The notes: a model not told the origin generated them from the sequence alone. Counted from the first letter of the stretch, positions 17,318 through 29,765 are shown. The stretch: DNA of 64,000 nt from Saccharospirillaceae bacterium (GCA_021208685.1 JAJOJJ010000018.1:84649-148648), one strand, 5' to 3'. Translations and numbers: made by a program.

Positions 17318-18538
17318 TCAATCCAGGAAGCTGCGGCCTTTTTTCGCGGCAGTGCGCAGACGCAGCGCATTCAGCTTAATAAAGCCTGCTGCATCTTTCT
17401 GGTTGTAGGCACCGGCATCGTCTTCAAAGGTCGCAATTTTTTCATCGAACAGAGTGTCTTCTGAACGACGGCCAACCACAACCACATTGCCTTTATACAA
17501 CTTAACGCGCACATCACCATTAACGACTTTCTGGGTTTCGTCGATAGCGGCCTGCAGCATTTTACGCTCAGGGCTCCACCAGTAACCGTTGTAAATCAGA
17601 TTGGCATAGCGTGGCATCAGTTCGTCTTTCAGGTGCGCCGCTTCACGATCCAGCGTGATGGATTCAATCGCACGGTGTGCCTTCAGCAGTACCGTACCGG
17701 CCGGAGTTTCGTAACAGCCACGCGCTTTCATGCCGACGTAACGGTTTTCGACGATATCCACACGACCCACACCGTGAGCACCCGCCAGTTTGTTCAGCTC
17801 TTCCATAATGGTGGCCGGGGATTTTTCCACACCATCGATGGCCACCGGGTCACCGTTTCTGAAGCTGATGGTGATGTAAGCTGCTTCGTCCGGAGCATTT
17901 TCCGGAGACACAGACCAGAGCCACATATCTTCTTCCGGCTCATTCCACGGATCTTCCAGAATGTCGCCCTCGTAAGAGATGTGCAGCAGGTTAGCGTCCA
18001 TAGAATACGGAGATTTCTTACCGGCTTTTTTCTCAACTTTAATGCCGTGCTGGTCGCAGTACGCCATCAGGGTTTCACGGGAGGTCAGATCCCATTCGCG
18101 CCACGGAGCAATCACTTTTACACCCGGCTTCAGCGCGTAGGCGCCCAGTTCAAAGCGCACCTGATCGTTACCTTTACCGGTTGCACCGTGGGCAATGGCA
18201 TCAGCACCGGTGGCGTTGGCAATTTCGATCAGACGCTTGGCGATCAGCGGACGGGCAATTGAGGTGCCCAGCAGGTATTCGCCTTCGTAAATGGTGTTGG
18301 CGCGGAACATCGGGAATACGAAGTCACGGGCAAACTCTTCACGCAGGTCATCAATAAAGATTTCTTTAATGCCCAGCGCTTCGGCCTTGGCGCGCGCCGG
18401 TTCAACTTCTTCGCCCTGGCCCAGGTCTGCAGTAAAGGTGACAACTTCACATTTGTATTCTTCTTGCAGCCATTTGGCGATCACGGACGTATCCAGACCA
18501 CCGGAATAGGCCAGCACCACTTTCTTGATGTCTGACAT
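17318..18538 (-). CDS. argG: Argininosuccinate synthase
   Basis: 406 residues from the ATG at 18538, with GGAG 8 nt upstream; the frame stays open for another 100 codons but without homology. The ATP-pyrophosphatase P-loop [10 protein letters not shown] is at residues 9-18, followed by [15 protein letters not shown] and [12 protein letters not shown], which bind aspartate and citrulline in this family. It makes argininosuccinate from citrulline and aspartate in arginine synthesis. The order argG, motY, pyrC, rnt is as in Pseudomonas aeruginosa. Confidence 0.97.
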   Translation of the reverse strand: MSDIKKVVLAYSGGLDTSVIAKWLQEEYKCEVVTFTADLGQGEEVEPARAKAEALGIKEIFIDDLREEFARDFVFPMFRANTIYEGEYLLGTSIARPLIAKRLIEIANATGADAIAHGATGKGNDQVRFELGAYALKPGVKVIAPWREWDLTSRETLMAYCDQHGIKVEKKAGKKSPYSMDANLLHISYEGDILEDPWNEPEEDMWLWSVSPENAPDEAAYITISFRNGDPVAIDGVEKSPATIMEELNKLAGAHGVGRVDIVENRYVGMKARGCYETPAGTVLLKAHRAIESITLDREAAHLKDELMPRYANLIYNGYWWSPERKMLQAAIDETQKVVNGDVRVKLYKGNVVVVGRRSEDTLFDEKIATFEDDAGAYNQKDAAGFIKLNALRLRTAAKKGRSFLD

Positions 18539-18698
18539 GGGTATTCTCCAGGATGATGATTGGCCGCACAGGGGGCAAAAGCCCGAACCGGCGGATAGCA
18601 ATAATGAAAGGGGCAGTATTGTACTGATTGTGCACGGGATAGCCAACAGGCGTACCCCAGAGCAACAAAGAAAGAACAACACAGAAACGCGGCGAAGA

Positions 18699-19631
18699 TC
18701 AGTCGCCGCTGGCGGTGGTCTGGGTGCGGACTCTGGGTTTAAACAGCAGATTATCCGGAACCGGCATATCTTCCCGCTGCTCAATGCGAATGGTGACACG
18801 ACGGTTTTCAGCGCGTCCGGCAACGGTTTTATTGCTGGCAACCGGATAGCGGTCGCCGTGGAAGCGGGTCGTCACCATTTCCGGACTGATGCCCTGTTTT
18901 ATAAAATAACGCTCCACATCTTCAACCCGTGCTTTGGAGGTCTGACGGTTATCGTAACGGCGACCCACATTATCGGAGTGGCCATCAAGATACACCGCAA
19001 AAATACGCGGATCATTTTTGATGTAAAAAATAATGCGATCGAGAACTTTAATATCCTCGGTATCGATTTGCTCTTCACCACTGCCGAACAACACCTTCGA
19101 ACGTGCCACCTGACGATAATTCACTGGCAGCAGCTGCTTCACACATTCCAGATAATCCTGATAAAACTGCGGAAAAGACACCGCCGACAGGTGCACTTTT
19201 ACAAAGCGGTTTGGGTCGTAATAGGTTTTATGGCTGATGGCAGGCCACTTGCCTTCCAGCAAAGCATGCAGAAACTGATTGGTGCGGGTGGCATCCAGAC
19301 GCAGGTTAGGCGTGTCTTTTATGATCCGGGCTACGCCCAGGTCTTCGCTTCTGGCACTGGGCTGCCAGGGAGGCGGTAAAATACTGACCTGTGCCTGACT
19401 GTATGACATCAGATTTTTCAGTGTTTCCAGCTGAAAGGTTACATCCTCGCCCGCCTCGTGATAGAACACCGCACGACCATAACCGGGCAGCGCCTGCTCA
19501 AAACGGCACTCAAACACCGAACCACTGACCGACCAATCGGTGGATTCAATATCGCCGCCGTAGTCCAGCGCAGCCTCCGCCGGACGGAGAGCGCAAAGCA
19601 GAACACAGCTTAGGGCTATTAGTTTGTGCAT
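18699..19631 (-). CDS. motY: Flagellar motor T-ring protein MotY (OmpA-like)
   Basis: 310 residues with a signal peptide ([20 protein letters not shown]). The N-terminal half follows the MotY-specific domain ([26 protein letters not shown]-like region), and the C-terminal third is an OmpA peptidoglycan-binding domain ([30 protein letters not shown]). MotY forms a ring at the flagellar basal body that holds stators. Identification rests on the domain order and on the argG/pyrC neighbours. No other flagellar genes are in the window. Confidence 0.85.
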   Translation of the reverse strand: MHKLIALSCVLLCALRPAEAALDYGGDIESTDWSVSGSVFECRFEQALPGYGRAVFYHEAGEDVTFQLETLKNLMSYSQAQVSILPPPWQPSARSEDLGVARIIKDTPNLRLDATRTNQFLHALLEGKWPAISHKTYYDPNRFVKVHLSAVSFPQFYQDYLECVKQLLPVNYRQVARSKVLFGSGEEQIDTEDIKVLDRIIFYIKNDPRIFAVYLDGHSDNVGRRYDNRQTSKARVEDVERYFIKQGISPEMVTTRFHGDRYPVASNKTVAGRAENRRVTIRIEQREDMPVPDNLLFKPRVRTQTTASGD

Positions 19632-19758
19632 AGATGTCCGCTTGAAGCAGTTAAATTCAGGGCTGTTCCAGAGATATCGGCCAATTCCGAGAAAAATTAA
19701 GCGGTTAAAGGCCGCTTTCGGTACAATGCCCCATCAATTTTAGCTGAGGTTGAAGAGC

Positions 19759-20796
19759 ATGACTGACCGTTTGACCATAACCCGCCCCGACGACTGGCAC
19801 CTGCACGTACGCGATGGCGCGGTGCTGCAACATACCGTGCCCGCCACCGCCCGGGTGATGGGCCGAGCCATCATCATGCCGAACCTGCAACCACCGGTTA
19901 TGAACGCAGAACAGGCGCTTGCCTACCGTGAGCGTATTCTTGGGCGCGTTCCTCAGGGTCTGAACTTTGACCCGCTGATGGTGCTGTATTTAACCGACAA
20001 CACCACCCCGGAAATGATTGCCGAGGCCAAAGCCGCCGGCAACATCGTCGCCGTTAAGCTCTATCCGGCCGGAGCGACCACTAACTCCGCTTCGGGCGTT
20101 ACCGATCTGGGCAAGCTCGACGACATCGCCGCCGCACTGGCCGAAAACGACATCCGGCTGCTGGTGCATGGCGAAGTGACCCAGAACCACATCGACATTT
20201 TTGACCGCGAGAAAGAATTCCTCGACACCATTCTGGCACCGCTGGTCAGTCGTCATCCGAGCCTGAACGTGGTGGTTGAACACATCACCACCAAAGACGC
20301 CGCAGAATTTGTACAAAGCCAGAGCGCCAATGTTGCCGCCACCATTACCGTGCAGCATCTGGCCTACAACCGTAACCACATGCTGGTTGGCGGTATTAAG
20401 CCCCACTTCTACTGCCTGCCGATTCTTAAGCGCAACATTCACCAGCAGGCGCTGCAGGATGTGGTCGCCAGCGGCAACCACAAATTCTTCCTCGGCACCG
20501 ACAGTGCGCCACACGCCAAAGGCGCGAAAGAAAATGCCTGCGGTTGTGCCGGCTGTTTTACCGCCTACGCCGCCATTGAACTCTACGCTGAAATATTCGA
20601 AGACCTCGGCGCTCTGGATAAGCTCGAAGGCTTTGCCAGTCACTACGGCCCGGACTTCTATGGTCTGGCGCGTAACAACGACAAAATCACTCTGATCAAA
20701 CAAGACTGGCAAGCACCGGTCGAACTGCCGTTTGGCAGTGATGTTATTGTGCCGCTGCGTGCCGGCGAAACCCTGCGCTGGAAACTGGAGTACTGA
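19759..20796 (+). CDS. pyrC: Dihydroorotase
   Basis: 345 residues from the ATG at 19759 (GAGGT upstream; a TTG at 19750 is less likely). [10 protein letters not shown] near residue 12 supplies the first metal histidines, VKLYPAG the carbamylated lysine, and GTDSAPH the metal aspartate, as in E. coli-type PyrC. It forms dihydroorotate from carbamoyl-aspartate in pyrimidine synthesis. Its stop is 2 bp from the rnt start, so the two are coupled. Confidence 0.96.
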   Translation: MTDRLTITRPDDWHLHVRDGAVLQHTVPATARVMGRAIIMPNLQPPVMNAEQALAYRERILGRVPQGLNFDPLMVLYLTDNTTPEMIAEAKAAGNIVAVKLYPAGATTNSASGVTDLGKLDDIAAALAENDIRLLVHGEVTQNHIDIFDREKEFLDTILAPLVSRHPSLNVVVEHITTKDAAEFVQSQSANVAATITVQHLAYNRNHMLVGGIKPHFYCLPILKRNIHQQALQDVVASGNHKFFLGTDSAPHAKGAKENACGCAGCFTAYAAIELYAEIFEDLGALDKLEGFASHYGPDFYGLARNNDKITLIKQDWQAPVELPFGSDVIVPLRAGETLRWKLEY

Positions 20797-20798
20797 GG

Positions 20799-21461
20799 GT
20801 GACTGAAGAAAAACAGGAAAAAACCTTGATGGCACAACGCTTCCGCGGATTTTTACCCGTGGTTGTCGATGTTGAAACCGGCGGCTTCGATGCCGAAACC
20901 GATGCCCTGCTGGAAATTGCCATGGTGACGCTCCGCATGGATGACGATGGCTACCTGCATCCGCATGAAACCATGAGCGCTAACATTCATCCTTTTGATG
21001 GTGCCAACCTGCAGCAGGAAGCCCTCGATTTTACCGGCATCGACCCGTTCGACCCCGAACGCGATGCCGAGTTTGAAATCGACGCCCTCACCGCCATGTT
21101 CCAGACCGTCCGCCGCGAGATCAAAGCCAACGGCTGCAACCGCGCCGTTCTGGTCGGCCATAACGCCCATTTTGACCACGGATTTCTGCGTGCCGCCGTC
21201 GCCCGCAACGACATCAAGCGCGATCCGTTCCACCCGTTTTCATCGTTCGATACCGCTTCCATTGCCGCGCTGGCCCTCGGCCATACGGTACTGGCCAAGT
21301 CGTGCAAAATGGCCGGTATCGATTTCGACAACAGCGCTGCGCACAGTGCCGCTTACGACACTTACAAAACCGCCGAGCTGTTCTGCTTTATCATTAATCG
21401 CTACAAAGATCTGGGCGGCTGGCCACTGGCTGGCGCCGACCTGAGTGACGACAACGACTGA
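20799..21461 (+). CDS. rnt: Ribonuclease T
   Basis: 220 residues if the GTG at 20799 is used; the ATG at 20829 also has an AGGA site and would give 210. The N-terminal extension is normal in Pseudomonas RNase T. DEDDh exonuclease motifs: VVDVETGGFD (first D and E), the VLVGHNAHFDHGFL block (second D), and HSAAYDTYKTAELF (H and D). The enzyme trims 3' ends of tRNA and other stable RNAs. It is the last of the pyrC-rnt pair. Confidence 0.93.
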   Translation: MTEEKQEKTLMAQRFRGFLPVVVDVETGGFDAETDALLEIAMVTLRMDDDGYLHPHETMSANIHPFDGANLQQEALDFTGIDPFDPERDAEFEIDALTAMFQTVRREIKANGCNRAVLVGHNAHFDHGFLRAAVARNDIKRDPFHPFSSFDTASIAALALGHTVLAKSCKMAGIDFDNSAAHSAAYDTYKTAELFCFIINRYKDLGGWPLAGADLSDDND

Positions 21462-21478
21462 CCACACGAAGACCCTTT

Positions 21479-21850
21479 ATGGATTACCGTTTTTTCTACA
21501 ACGAACGCCAGCTGCCCTGCGCCCGCCTGTCGATGGACCACGAAGCCTTCGGCCTCTGGCTGACCGACGAACTGGGAGCCGATACCGAGCAGCTGAGCCG
21601 CCTGTTACAGGCTGTCAGCAGTCTGGAACAGGGCCAACAGACTGAATTTCAGTGGCAGGGGCGCGACTTCCTGCTGCGACTGACCCGTGATGACGCCGAA
21701 GTAATCGCACTGGTGCTGTTGCAGGATCATTCGCTGGAAGAACTGGAAGGTGAAGATCTGGAATTTTACGATGCCGAATCCTTCGCCGCCTGCGGCCTCG
21801 ATGATTTCAAAGAACTGCTGAATGAATGGCAGGAATTCCTGCACGACTGA
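21479..21850 (+). CDS. yacL: UPF0231 family protein (YacL-like)
   Basis: 123 acidic residues. It starts MDYRFF and ends with YDAESFAACGLDDFKELLNEWQEF, matching the E. coli YacL pattern (MDYEF..., YDEESLSLCGVEDF...). The function is unknown. It begins 17 bp after rnt on the same strand and is probably in that operon. A GC hairpin (21857-21876) without a T tract follows. Confidence 0.75.
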   Translation: MDYRFFYNERQLPCARLSMDHEAFGLWLTDELGADTEQLSRLLQAVSSLEQGQQTEFQWQGRDFLLRLTRDDAEVIALVLLQDHSLEELEGEDLEFYDAESFAACGLDDFKELLNEWQEFLHD

Positions 21851-22056
21851 CCAATGCCTGCCCCAACCGGGGCAGGTAACGCCACCCCTCTCATGCTTAT
21901 AGCCGATAGACCTTCATCAACTTAAAAACGATAGTTTTTAACTAATCAGCGTATTGCCACAAGTAATTCGGCAAGCGCTTCCTTCTCCCCTAGTCTGTAT
22001 CTGTACCGTCACTATTCAACGACACACTCACTACCGGCTTCCTCCGTATGGAATAA

Positions 22057-24278
<2,222 letters not shown>

Positions 24279-24360
24279 TGGCGGCTGCCTCGGCTGGCGG
24301 CAGCTGACTGACATCAGACGGTGCTGACATCAGGTGCCGTCAGCGGCTGGTAATAATAAT

Positions 24361-24391
24361 AAAACTCCGGGCATAACCCGGAGTTTTTTTT
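24361..24391 (+). terminator. Rho-independent terminator after katG
   Basis: An 11-bp stem AAAACTCCGGG/CCCGGAGTTTT (24361-24371 and 24377-24387) with a 5-nt loop, followed by a T tract. Confidence 0.92.
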
Positions 24392-24427
24392 ATGACTGCG
24401 TTTTTGATGGAGAGTACGGTTAGTATA

Positions 24428-25110
24428 AGCGGGCCATGCCCGCGAGACTGCAGAACAGCTTTCTGCTGCCAGAGCAGCTCTATACGGTGGGAGCGGCTTT
24501 CAGCCGCGACAACTCCTCAAAAGCCACCGTCCTTGCAAATGAATGCGATAAAACAATTTCGCCAATATGGATTGCTGCGTCGCTTGCGCTCCTCGCCAAT
24601 GACAGTACTTTAAAAATCACCGCATTCTGGAAAATCACCGCATTCTGGAAAATCACCGCATTCTGGAAAATCACCGCATTCTGGTAAATCACCACATTGT
24701 AGGAGCGGGCCATGCCCGCGAGACTGCAGAACAACTTTCTGCTGCCAGAGCAGCTCTATACGGTGGGAGCGGCTTTCAGCCGCGACAACTCCTCAAAAGC
24801 CACCGTCCTTGCAAATGAATTCGATAAAACAATTTCGCCAATATGGATTGCTGCGTCGCTTGCGCTCCTCGCCAATGACAGTACTTTAAAAATCACCACA
24901 TGATAGAAATCACCGCATTGTAGGAGCGGGCCATGCCCGCGAGACTGCAGAACAACTTTCTGCTGCCAGAGCAGCTCTATACGGTGGGAGCGGCGTTCAG
25001 CCGCGACAACTCCGCAAAAGCCACCGTCCTTGCAAATGAATTCGATAAAACAATTTCGCCAATATGGATTCAGCGCCTCGCAACGGCAGTACTTATAAAA
25101 AGCACCGTCA
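24428..25110. repeat. Three tandem copies of a REP-bearing repeat unit
   Basis: Units start at 24428, 24704 and 24925 (periods 276 and 221 bp). Each holds two palindromes in the same orientation: GGAGCGGGCCATGCCCGCGA, and about 55 bp later GGGAGCGGCTTTCAGCCGCG, both of the form of Pseudomonas-type REP sequences (GTAGGAGCGG...CCGCGA). A shared non-palindromic part follows (CCACCGTCCTTGCAAATGAA, then AATATGGATT). The third copy is cut short and diverged at its right end. No coding sequence is supported. Confidence 0.9.
24613..24702. repeat. 18-bp tandem repeat, four exact units plus one degenerate
   Basis: AAAATCACCGCATTCTGG occurs at 24613, 24631, 24649 and 24667, followed by a degenerate fifth unit at 24685-24702. 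It lies at the junction of repeat units 1 and 2; the second junction (24890-24923) has two degenerate units. The expansion accounts for the 55-bp difference in unit length. Confidence 0.92.
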
Positions 25111-25456
25111 TTGCACGGCAAACCAACGGGCAAACTGGTCTGAATCTTTCAAGAAAAAAACTCGATTTCATTAAAAGCTAAAAAAAACTAAAAAATATCG
25201 TTTTATACGCAAACAGACCTCAGGGTAAACTGGTTGTGCCAGGCGAGGTTTTTACCAACGTTTACACTGGCAAATCTCTCAGAGTTTCTCAGCAGCGCTT
25301 AGAGTTCGGGAGACCGTTTTGCAATGAGATGCAGAGATTCCTGGCCAACAAACAGATCCGGTAAGATGCTCATCACAAAAATCCTAACGACTTAGCCGCT
25401 AACCAAAATAAGCACCGGAAGCATTGCGCTCCGGTATTATGTAAACGGAGTAAAAA
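25111..25456. other. Non-coding stretch between REP block and clbS-like gene
   Basis: 346 bp, AT-rich at 25160-25215, with no supported gene and no clear hairpin. It probably contains the promoter of the following gene. Confidence 0.5.
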
Positions 25457-25972
25457 ATGTCTTCAGTTCCTGAATCAAAAGAAGAATTGCTCACCGCGAT
25501 CCATTCGATATACCCGAAACTGATGGACGATTATCGACGTGTTCCTGCCTCAATGGCACGTAAGTGTGACATTGAAGGCAATATAAAAGGAACACACATC
25601 AGCGTTTGTGACACGGTCGCTTATCTTATTGGCTGGGGAAAACTGGTTCTGAAATGGCACAGTCTGAAGTCGCAGGGTTTGCCGGTCGATTTTCCTGACA
25701 CAGGGTATCAATGGAATCAGCTTGGATTACTGGCGGTCAGTTTTCACGATCAGTACCGTGATTGGCAATATGAGGACTTACTCACGCAGTTAGACTCAAC
25801 AGTAAAAGACCTTATCTTGTTGGTTGAGTGCTTAAGCAATGAAGAATTGTATGAAAAAACATGGTATGAAAAATGGACACTGGGTCGGATGATTCAATTC
25901 AACACATCATCACCCATGAAAAATATGCGAACTAAAGTCAGGCGATTTAACAATAGCAACGGACTTCGGTAA
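25457..25972 (+). CDS. ClbS/DfsB family four-helix bundle protein
   Basis: 171 residues with GGAG 7 nt before the ATG. The N-terminus (SKEELLTAIHSIYPKLMDDY), the central VCDTVAYLIGWGKLVLKW and the C-terminal TSSPMKNMRTKVRRFNNS are characteristic of the ClbS/DfsB (DUF1706) family, where the last motif is usually TxSPYKNxRTKIRRW. ClbS hydrolyses colibactin for self-protection; most relatives have no known substrate. It is a single gene after the REP block. Confidence 0.75.
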   Translation: MSSVPESKEELLTAIHSIYPKLMDDYRRVPASMARKCDIEGNIKGTHISVCDTVAYLIGWGKLVLKWHSLKSQGLPVDFPDTGYQWNQLGLLAVSFHDQYRDWQYEDLLTQLDSTVKDLILLVECLSNEELYEKTWYEKWTLGRMIQFNTSSPMKNMRTKVRRFNNSNGLR

Positions 25973-26023
25973 GCCATTCACGCAGAAACGCCTCAAAAGT
26001 GATCGCAATACTGCCCCTCGCCC

Positions 26024-26533
26024 TTACCAGACCCCGGCGATTTCCCAGCGCTCCTTCCCCATCACCACGTCATCACCAATACTCAGACGCATCAGTGTTT
26101 GCGCCAGCGGTGCCTGAGTGCTCAGCACGGCGATGGTGCGTCCTTCTGCCACGAGCTGACGACCACCAACCGGTGCTATCCACAACCAGCGCTGATGTTG
26201 CTGCGCATTGTTGTTCTGAGTATCCAGCAATTGAATCAATGCGCCGGAGGCGATGGTGTCGTCTTCAGTAAAATCCGGCACCGGCCATTGGCCAATGAGG
26301 ATGCGGGTTTCCTGCAGTTCGCGGATACGCTCCGACTGACCGTGGGCCAGATAGGCGGCTTCCAGCGCCAGGGTGTCGTATTTGTTTTCCGGTTTATTGC
26401 CTTCATGGGAGGCGGTTTCCTGCGCCTGGCGCGCGGCGTTGAGGGCGGCAGCAATTTCGTCGTCAAGGGCGGCCAGTAAGGCTTCTTTTAAGGCGCTTTT
26501 GGCAAAAGGAACAGTGTTCAAATGGATAACCAC
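26024..26533 (-). CDS. GreA/GreB-like transcription factor family protein
   Basis: About 169 residues if the GTG at 26533 is the start; a TTG at 26521 is equally possible and the frame is open to an ATG at 26647 that would overlap the divergent gene. The N-terminal coiled coil has HEGNKPENKYDTLALEAAYLAHGQ, similar to the GreA/B coiled-coil region with its acidic tip, and the C-terminal half resembles the FKBP-like domain (LLDTQNN... APLAQTLMRLSIGDDV). Pseudomonads have such a protein annotated as GreAB. It may bind the RNA polymerase secondary channel; this is not shown. Confidence 0.68.
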   Translation of the reverse strand: MVIHLNTVPFAKSALKEALLAALDDEIAAALNAARQAQETASHEGNKPENKYDTLALEAAYLAHGQSERIRELQETRILIGQWPVPDFTEDDTIASGALIQLLDTQNNNAQQHQRWLWIAPVGGRQLVAEGRTIAVLSTQAPLAQTLMRLSIGDDVVMGKERWEIAGVW

Positions 26534-26645
26534 AGAATAAAGAAGTATGCGATTATAGGCCGATTCGTCGTTTATATTAATGCTTTGTCGGTGCCCTGTT
26601 TTCTGGGCGGTGTCTGAGCAAATGCTATAAGGAATAGCGCCAATC

Positions 26646-27581
26646 ATGCCTTCTCTGTCTTCTCATCCGTTTGATCCTGCTGCTTCACAGCGATTAGCCC
26701 ACAGCCCTTTTGTTAAAGCGGTGCAGCGTGATGAGCTGACCTGTCTGGAAATCCGCCATCCGCAGTTCAGCGCCGATCTGTTATTACAGGGTGCGCAGTT
26801 AATTCATTACGCGCCTGAAGGTGAGAACAACTGGCTGTGGCTGAGCGGGCAGGCACAATACAAACAGGGCCAATCGTTGCGCGGTGGCATTCCGCTTTGC
26901 TGGCCGTGGTTTGGTAATGCGGCGCTGAATCCGGATACGGTAAAGGCCGCCATTATTAATCCTGAACAGGCACCGGCACATGGTTTTGCCCGTGCACGGC
27001 AATGGCAGCTGAGCAGGTTATACGAAGCCTGCGACCGGGTAGAAATTACACTGATATTAAAGGATCAAAAGCATCCCCAATGGGCAGCCCAACTGAGCGT
27101 TGAGGCGCAGTTTATTTTTCGCGCCGACAGTCTGGCGGTTAATGTAATCAGCCAGAATAACGGAACCGGACCGGTATGTTTCAGCCAGGCATTGCATACC
27201 TATTTCCCCACCGATGATGTACGTGCCACTCAGGTATTGGGCTTTGAAGGTGAGCGTTATATCGAAACCTTAGAAGGCTGGTGCGAAAAAACTCAGCAGG
27301 GGCCGGTACGTTTTAACGGTGAAACCGACCGTATTTACGATGCCTCCCGTCCCTTACGTTTAATCAGCCCACAACAACGTTTATTACTGCAATCCTGTGG
27401 CAGCGCCAGTGCCGTGGTATGGAACCCGTATATTGAAAAAAGCCTGCGTCTGAGCCAGTTTGCCGCGGATGACTGGATGCGGATGTTCTGCGTGGAAACC
27501 GCCAATGCCTTTGCTGATGCTGTTACGCTGGCGGCCGGTGAAAAGCATTGCCTGGGACTGCAATTAAGCTCGCTGGATTAA
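26646..27581 (+). CDS. D-hexose-6-phosphate mutarotase (YeaD-like)
   Basis: 311 residues. Aldose-1-epimerase fold with LRGGIPLCWPWFG (arginine near the phosphate site), PAHGFARARQW (catalytic His region) and FSQALHTYFPTDD (second His), as in YeaD/YMR099c. It equilibrates alpha and beta glucose-6-phosphate. The start overlaps by 2 bp the maximal reading of the divergent GreA/B-like gene, which argues for the shorter form of that gene. Confidence 0.85.
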   Translation: MPSLSSHPFDPAASQRLAHSPFVKAVQRDELTCLEIRHPQFSADLLLQGAQLIHYAPEGENNWLWLSGQAQYKQGQSLRGGIPLCWPWFGNAALNPDTVKAAIINPEQAPAHGFARARQWQLSRLYEACDRVEITLILKDQKHPQWAAQLSVEAQFIFRADSLAVNVISQNNGTGPVCFSQALHTYFPTDDVRATQVLGFEGERYIETLEGWCEKTQQGPVRFNGETDRIYDASRPLRLISPQQRLLLQSCGSASAVVWNPYIEKSLRLSQFAADDWMRMFCVETANAFADAVTLAAGEKHCLGLQLSSLD

Positions 27582-27620
27582 AGACTTGATGACAGAGCAG
27601 GCCAGGCGTGAATACCCGAA

Positions 27621-28043
27621 TTAATGCGCCCGCTTATGATCCTGTTTTTGTTCCTGCTGCGCTAAAAACTGCGATAACGCCCGGTCATAATTGTTCATGT
27701 GCTGGCCGAACCAGTCGGGGATGGTATCCATTAACAATTCGAGTATGCCGGTGATATCACCGCTGCGCTCGTACCCTGCCAGCGCATCGGTGAACAGCTG
27801 CAATATCCGTTGGTGTTCATGGCGGTGGGCTGCGAAAGCAGGAAAATGCAGGTATTCCATATCGTGTTCTTCCTGCGCAAAATGCTGCTGACAATGCTCG
27901 TACACGCGGTGTAAGTACGGCAGCCCGGCGCGTCCCATCAGTAACGCCTGTTCGGCTTCGTTCAGCAGGTTGGCAAATTCTTCGTGTTCACGGTTCATTT
28001 GCGCTAACGCCAGCGGGCGGTAATCGCGGAATTCAATGGTCAT
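27621..28043 (-). CDS. Hemerythrin-domain protein
   Basis: 140 residues in a four-helix arrangement with di-iron ligands in order: H20 (NREHEEF), HxxxE in HCQQHFAQEEHDM, HxxxH in AAHRHEHQRIL and HxxxxD near WFGQHMNNYDRAL. It would bind O2 or sense redox state. It is single-domain and cytoplasmic. A second, more canonical copy is at 55344. Confidence 0.83.
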   Translation of the reverse strand: MTIEFRDYRPLALAQMNREHEEFANLLNEAEQALLMGRAGLPYLHRVYEHCQQHFAQEEHDMEYLHFPAFAAHRHEHQRILQLFTDALAGYERSGDITGILELLMDTIPDWFGQHMNNYDRALSQFLAQQEQKQDHKRAH

Positions 28044-28144
28044 AACGGCAAATCCGCAGCGGCAATCAGTCAGTAGCGGCAGTCTAACCGCCGCTGCTGA
28101 TGCCGGTGTTGATTATCGTCAAGCACAGACCGATGAGTCAGATT

Positions 28145-29086
28145 TCAGCAGTACTGTGCCACATCGACGATGGTGCGGCGCAACCAGCGATGCGCCTGAT
28201 GATGCTGCAATAATGGCGACCAGGCCATTTTCAGTTCGAATGGCGGGATCTTGAACGGCGGCTCTTTCACCACCAGCGAGGCCGATTCAGCCTGCATATC
28301 GGCCACTTTGCGCGGCAAAGTGGCCACCAGATCGTTATTCAGCGCCAGCAGGGCTGGCATCTGATAATGGCGGGTAAATACCGAGATTTTGCGCTTATGC
28401 CCCAGCTTGGACAGCGCATTATCCACCCAGCCCAGACGGATCACTTTCTCCGGGTCAATACCCACACCCGCCCCCATACCGGTTTTACTGACCCAGATAT
28501 GCTTGGAAGTCAGATAGGCTTTGAGATCAAAATTGAGAATGCCCGGATGATCGGGGTTAATCAGGCAGACAAAATCATCCTGCCATAAGGTCATCTGGTG
28601 AAACGACTGTGGCATTTCATCAAAGCGGTTAATGGCCATATCGACTTTACCGGCTTCCACATCTTTGAACGTCACATCCGAGGGGGTCAGTACGTCGAGA
28701 ATGATATCCGGCGCTTCCGTACGCAGGCGCTTGACCAGCTCCGGCACCAGCGTCGATTCAGCGTAATCGCTGACCATAATACGGAATACGCGGTGGCTGC
28801 TCAGAGCGTCAAACTCTTCCAGTGGCTGCAACGCCATTTCCAGTTCGCCCAGCGCCTTACGAATGACAGGCTGCAGTTCCTGTGCGCGCTCGGTCGGCGT
28901 CATGCCGTCTGAGGTGCGCACCAGCAACGGGTCGCCAAACAATTCACGCAGACGGCGCAGGCCGTTGCTCATCGCCGGTTGGGTAATGCCCAGCTGCTGG
29001 GCCGCTTTGGTTACGCTGCCTTCGCGCAGCAGCACATCAAGGTAGACCAGCAGGTTAAGATCAATGCGATCGAGGTTCACAGACAT
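28145..29086 (-). CDS. LysR family transcriptional regulator
   Basis: 313 residues from the ATG at 29086 (a GTG directly before it is in frame). Helix-turn-helix: LDRIDLNLLVYLDVLLREGS followed by VTKAAQQLGITQPAMSNGLR, then VRTSDGMTPTERA; this is the LeuO/NodD/PcpR-like subgroup. The effector domain is complete. No obvious target gene: the divergent neighbour would be upstream at 29190 but faces the same way, so its target is not evident. Confidence 0.88.
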   Translation of the reverse strand: MSVNLDRIDLNLLVYLDVLLREGSVTKAAQQLGITQPAMSNGLRRLRELFGDPLLVRTSDGMTPTERAQELQPVIRKALGELEMALQPLEEFDALSSHRVFRIMVSDYAESTLVPELVKRLRTEAPDIILDVLTPSDVTFKDVEAGKVDMAINRFDEMPQSFHQMTLWQDDFVCLINPDHPGILNFDLKAYLTSKHIWVSKTGMGAGVGIDPEKVIRLGWVDNALSKLGHKRKISVFTRHYQMPALLALNNDLVATLPRKVADMQAESASLVVKEPPFKIPPFELKMAWSPLLQHHQAHRWLRRTIVDVAQYC

Positions 29087-29189
29087 CACCCTTCAGTGTT
29101 GAAGGGTGCATTGTCGCAGGAATTCTGGCATTCACCAAGACTATGCAACCACCCTGATGCATAACATTTATTAATACTGAGTATAAGTC

Positions 29190-29765
29190 TCAGCGGTCTT
29201 CCTTGCGCAGGAAGGGTTCGACCCAGGGCTTGTTGGCGGCGATGTCTTCCTGACTCAGGCCTTTCAGCTCGTACGGAAACACCAGCCAGTCGTCGGTTTC
29301 GTGCAGGCAGAAATCGGGTTTGAAATCGACCCGGTTGTACGCCGGACGCTGCCACAACGTCGCCACCTTTATCTGGCTGGGCATATTGCGCTTCAGCTTG
29401 CCCTGCAGGCGGTTAATCACCGCACTGATGTTGTAGCCGGTACTGAAGACGTCATCGACAATCAGCAGGCCGTCATCAACATTAAGGTTTTCCACCAGAT
29501 ACTGAGTGCCGTGCACACGGATATCTTCCGGTGATTGCACCATGCTCTGATAAGCGGGCAAACCACGATACGAGGTACGCAGCGCGATATGGTCGGTTTT
29601 CACGCCCAGCGTCTGCAGACACTCCTGCACGTAGATGCCCACCGAGCTGCCGCCACGCCACAAACCAACGATAAAGGTCGGGCGGAAACCACTCTCAAAA
29701 ATCTGCACGCCAAGGCGGAACGCATCCTGAATGACCGTTTCTTCGTCCAAAAATCGTTTCTGCAT
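29190..29765 (-). CDS. Phosphoribosyltransferase family protein (paralogue A)
   Basis: 191 residues. The PRPP-binding loop LLIVDDVFSTGYNI is near residues 98-111, and the pyrophosphate loop region VGLWRGGSSVG near residue 35. It is hypoxanthine-phosphoribosyltransferase-like, but with a substrate lid unlike Hpt, so the base is not known. It is divergent from a clear paralogue at 29871 with the same layout (ESGFRPTFIVGLWRGG versus DSGFRPTFMIAVWRGG). An 18-bp palindrome lies between them. Confidence 0.8.
   Translation of the reverse strand: MQKRFLDEETVIQDAFRLGVQIFESGFRPTFIVGLWRGGSSVGIYVQECLQTLGVKTDHIALRTSYRGLPAYQSMVQSPEDIRVHGTQYLVENLNVDDGLLIVDDVFSTGYNISAVINRLQGKLKRNMPSQIKVATLWQRPAYNRVDFKPDFCLHETDDWLVFPYELKGLSQEDIAANKPWVEPFLRKEDR

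Noticed and set aside
21906..21945. OxyR site upstream of katG
   Set aside because: One ATAG-N7-CTAA dyad is present, but the other half-sites are not at the 22-bp period required, so the support is too weak to list.
24428..25110. CRISPR array
   Set aside because: Repeat units are over 200 bp and the 18-bp tandem units have no spacers; no cas genes are in the window.
24436..25181. Small open frames within the REP repeats
   Set aside because: The same peptide is repeated only because the DNA is repeated; both strands are open equally and there is no ribosome binding site.
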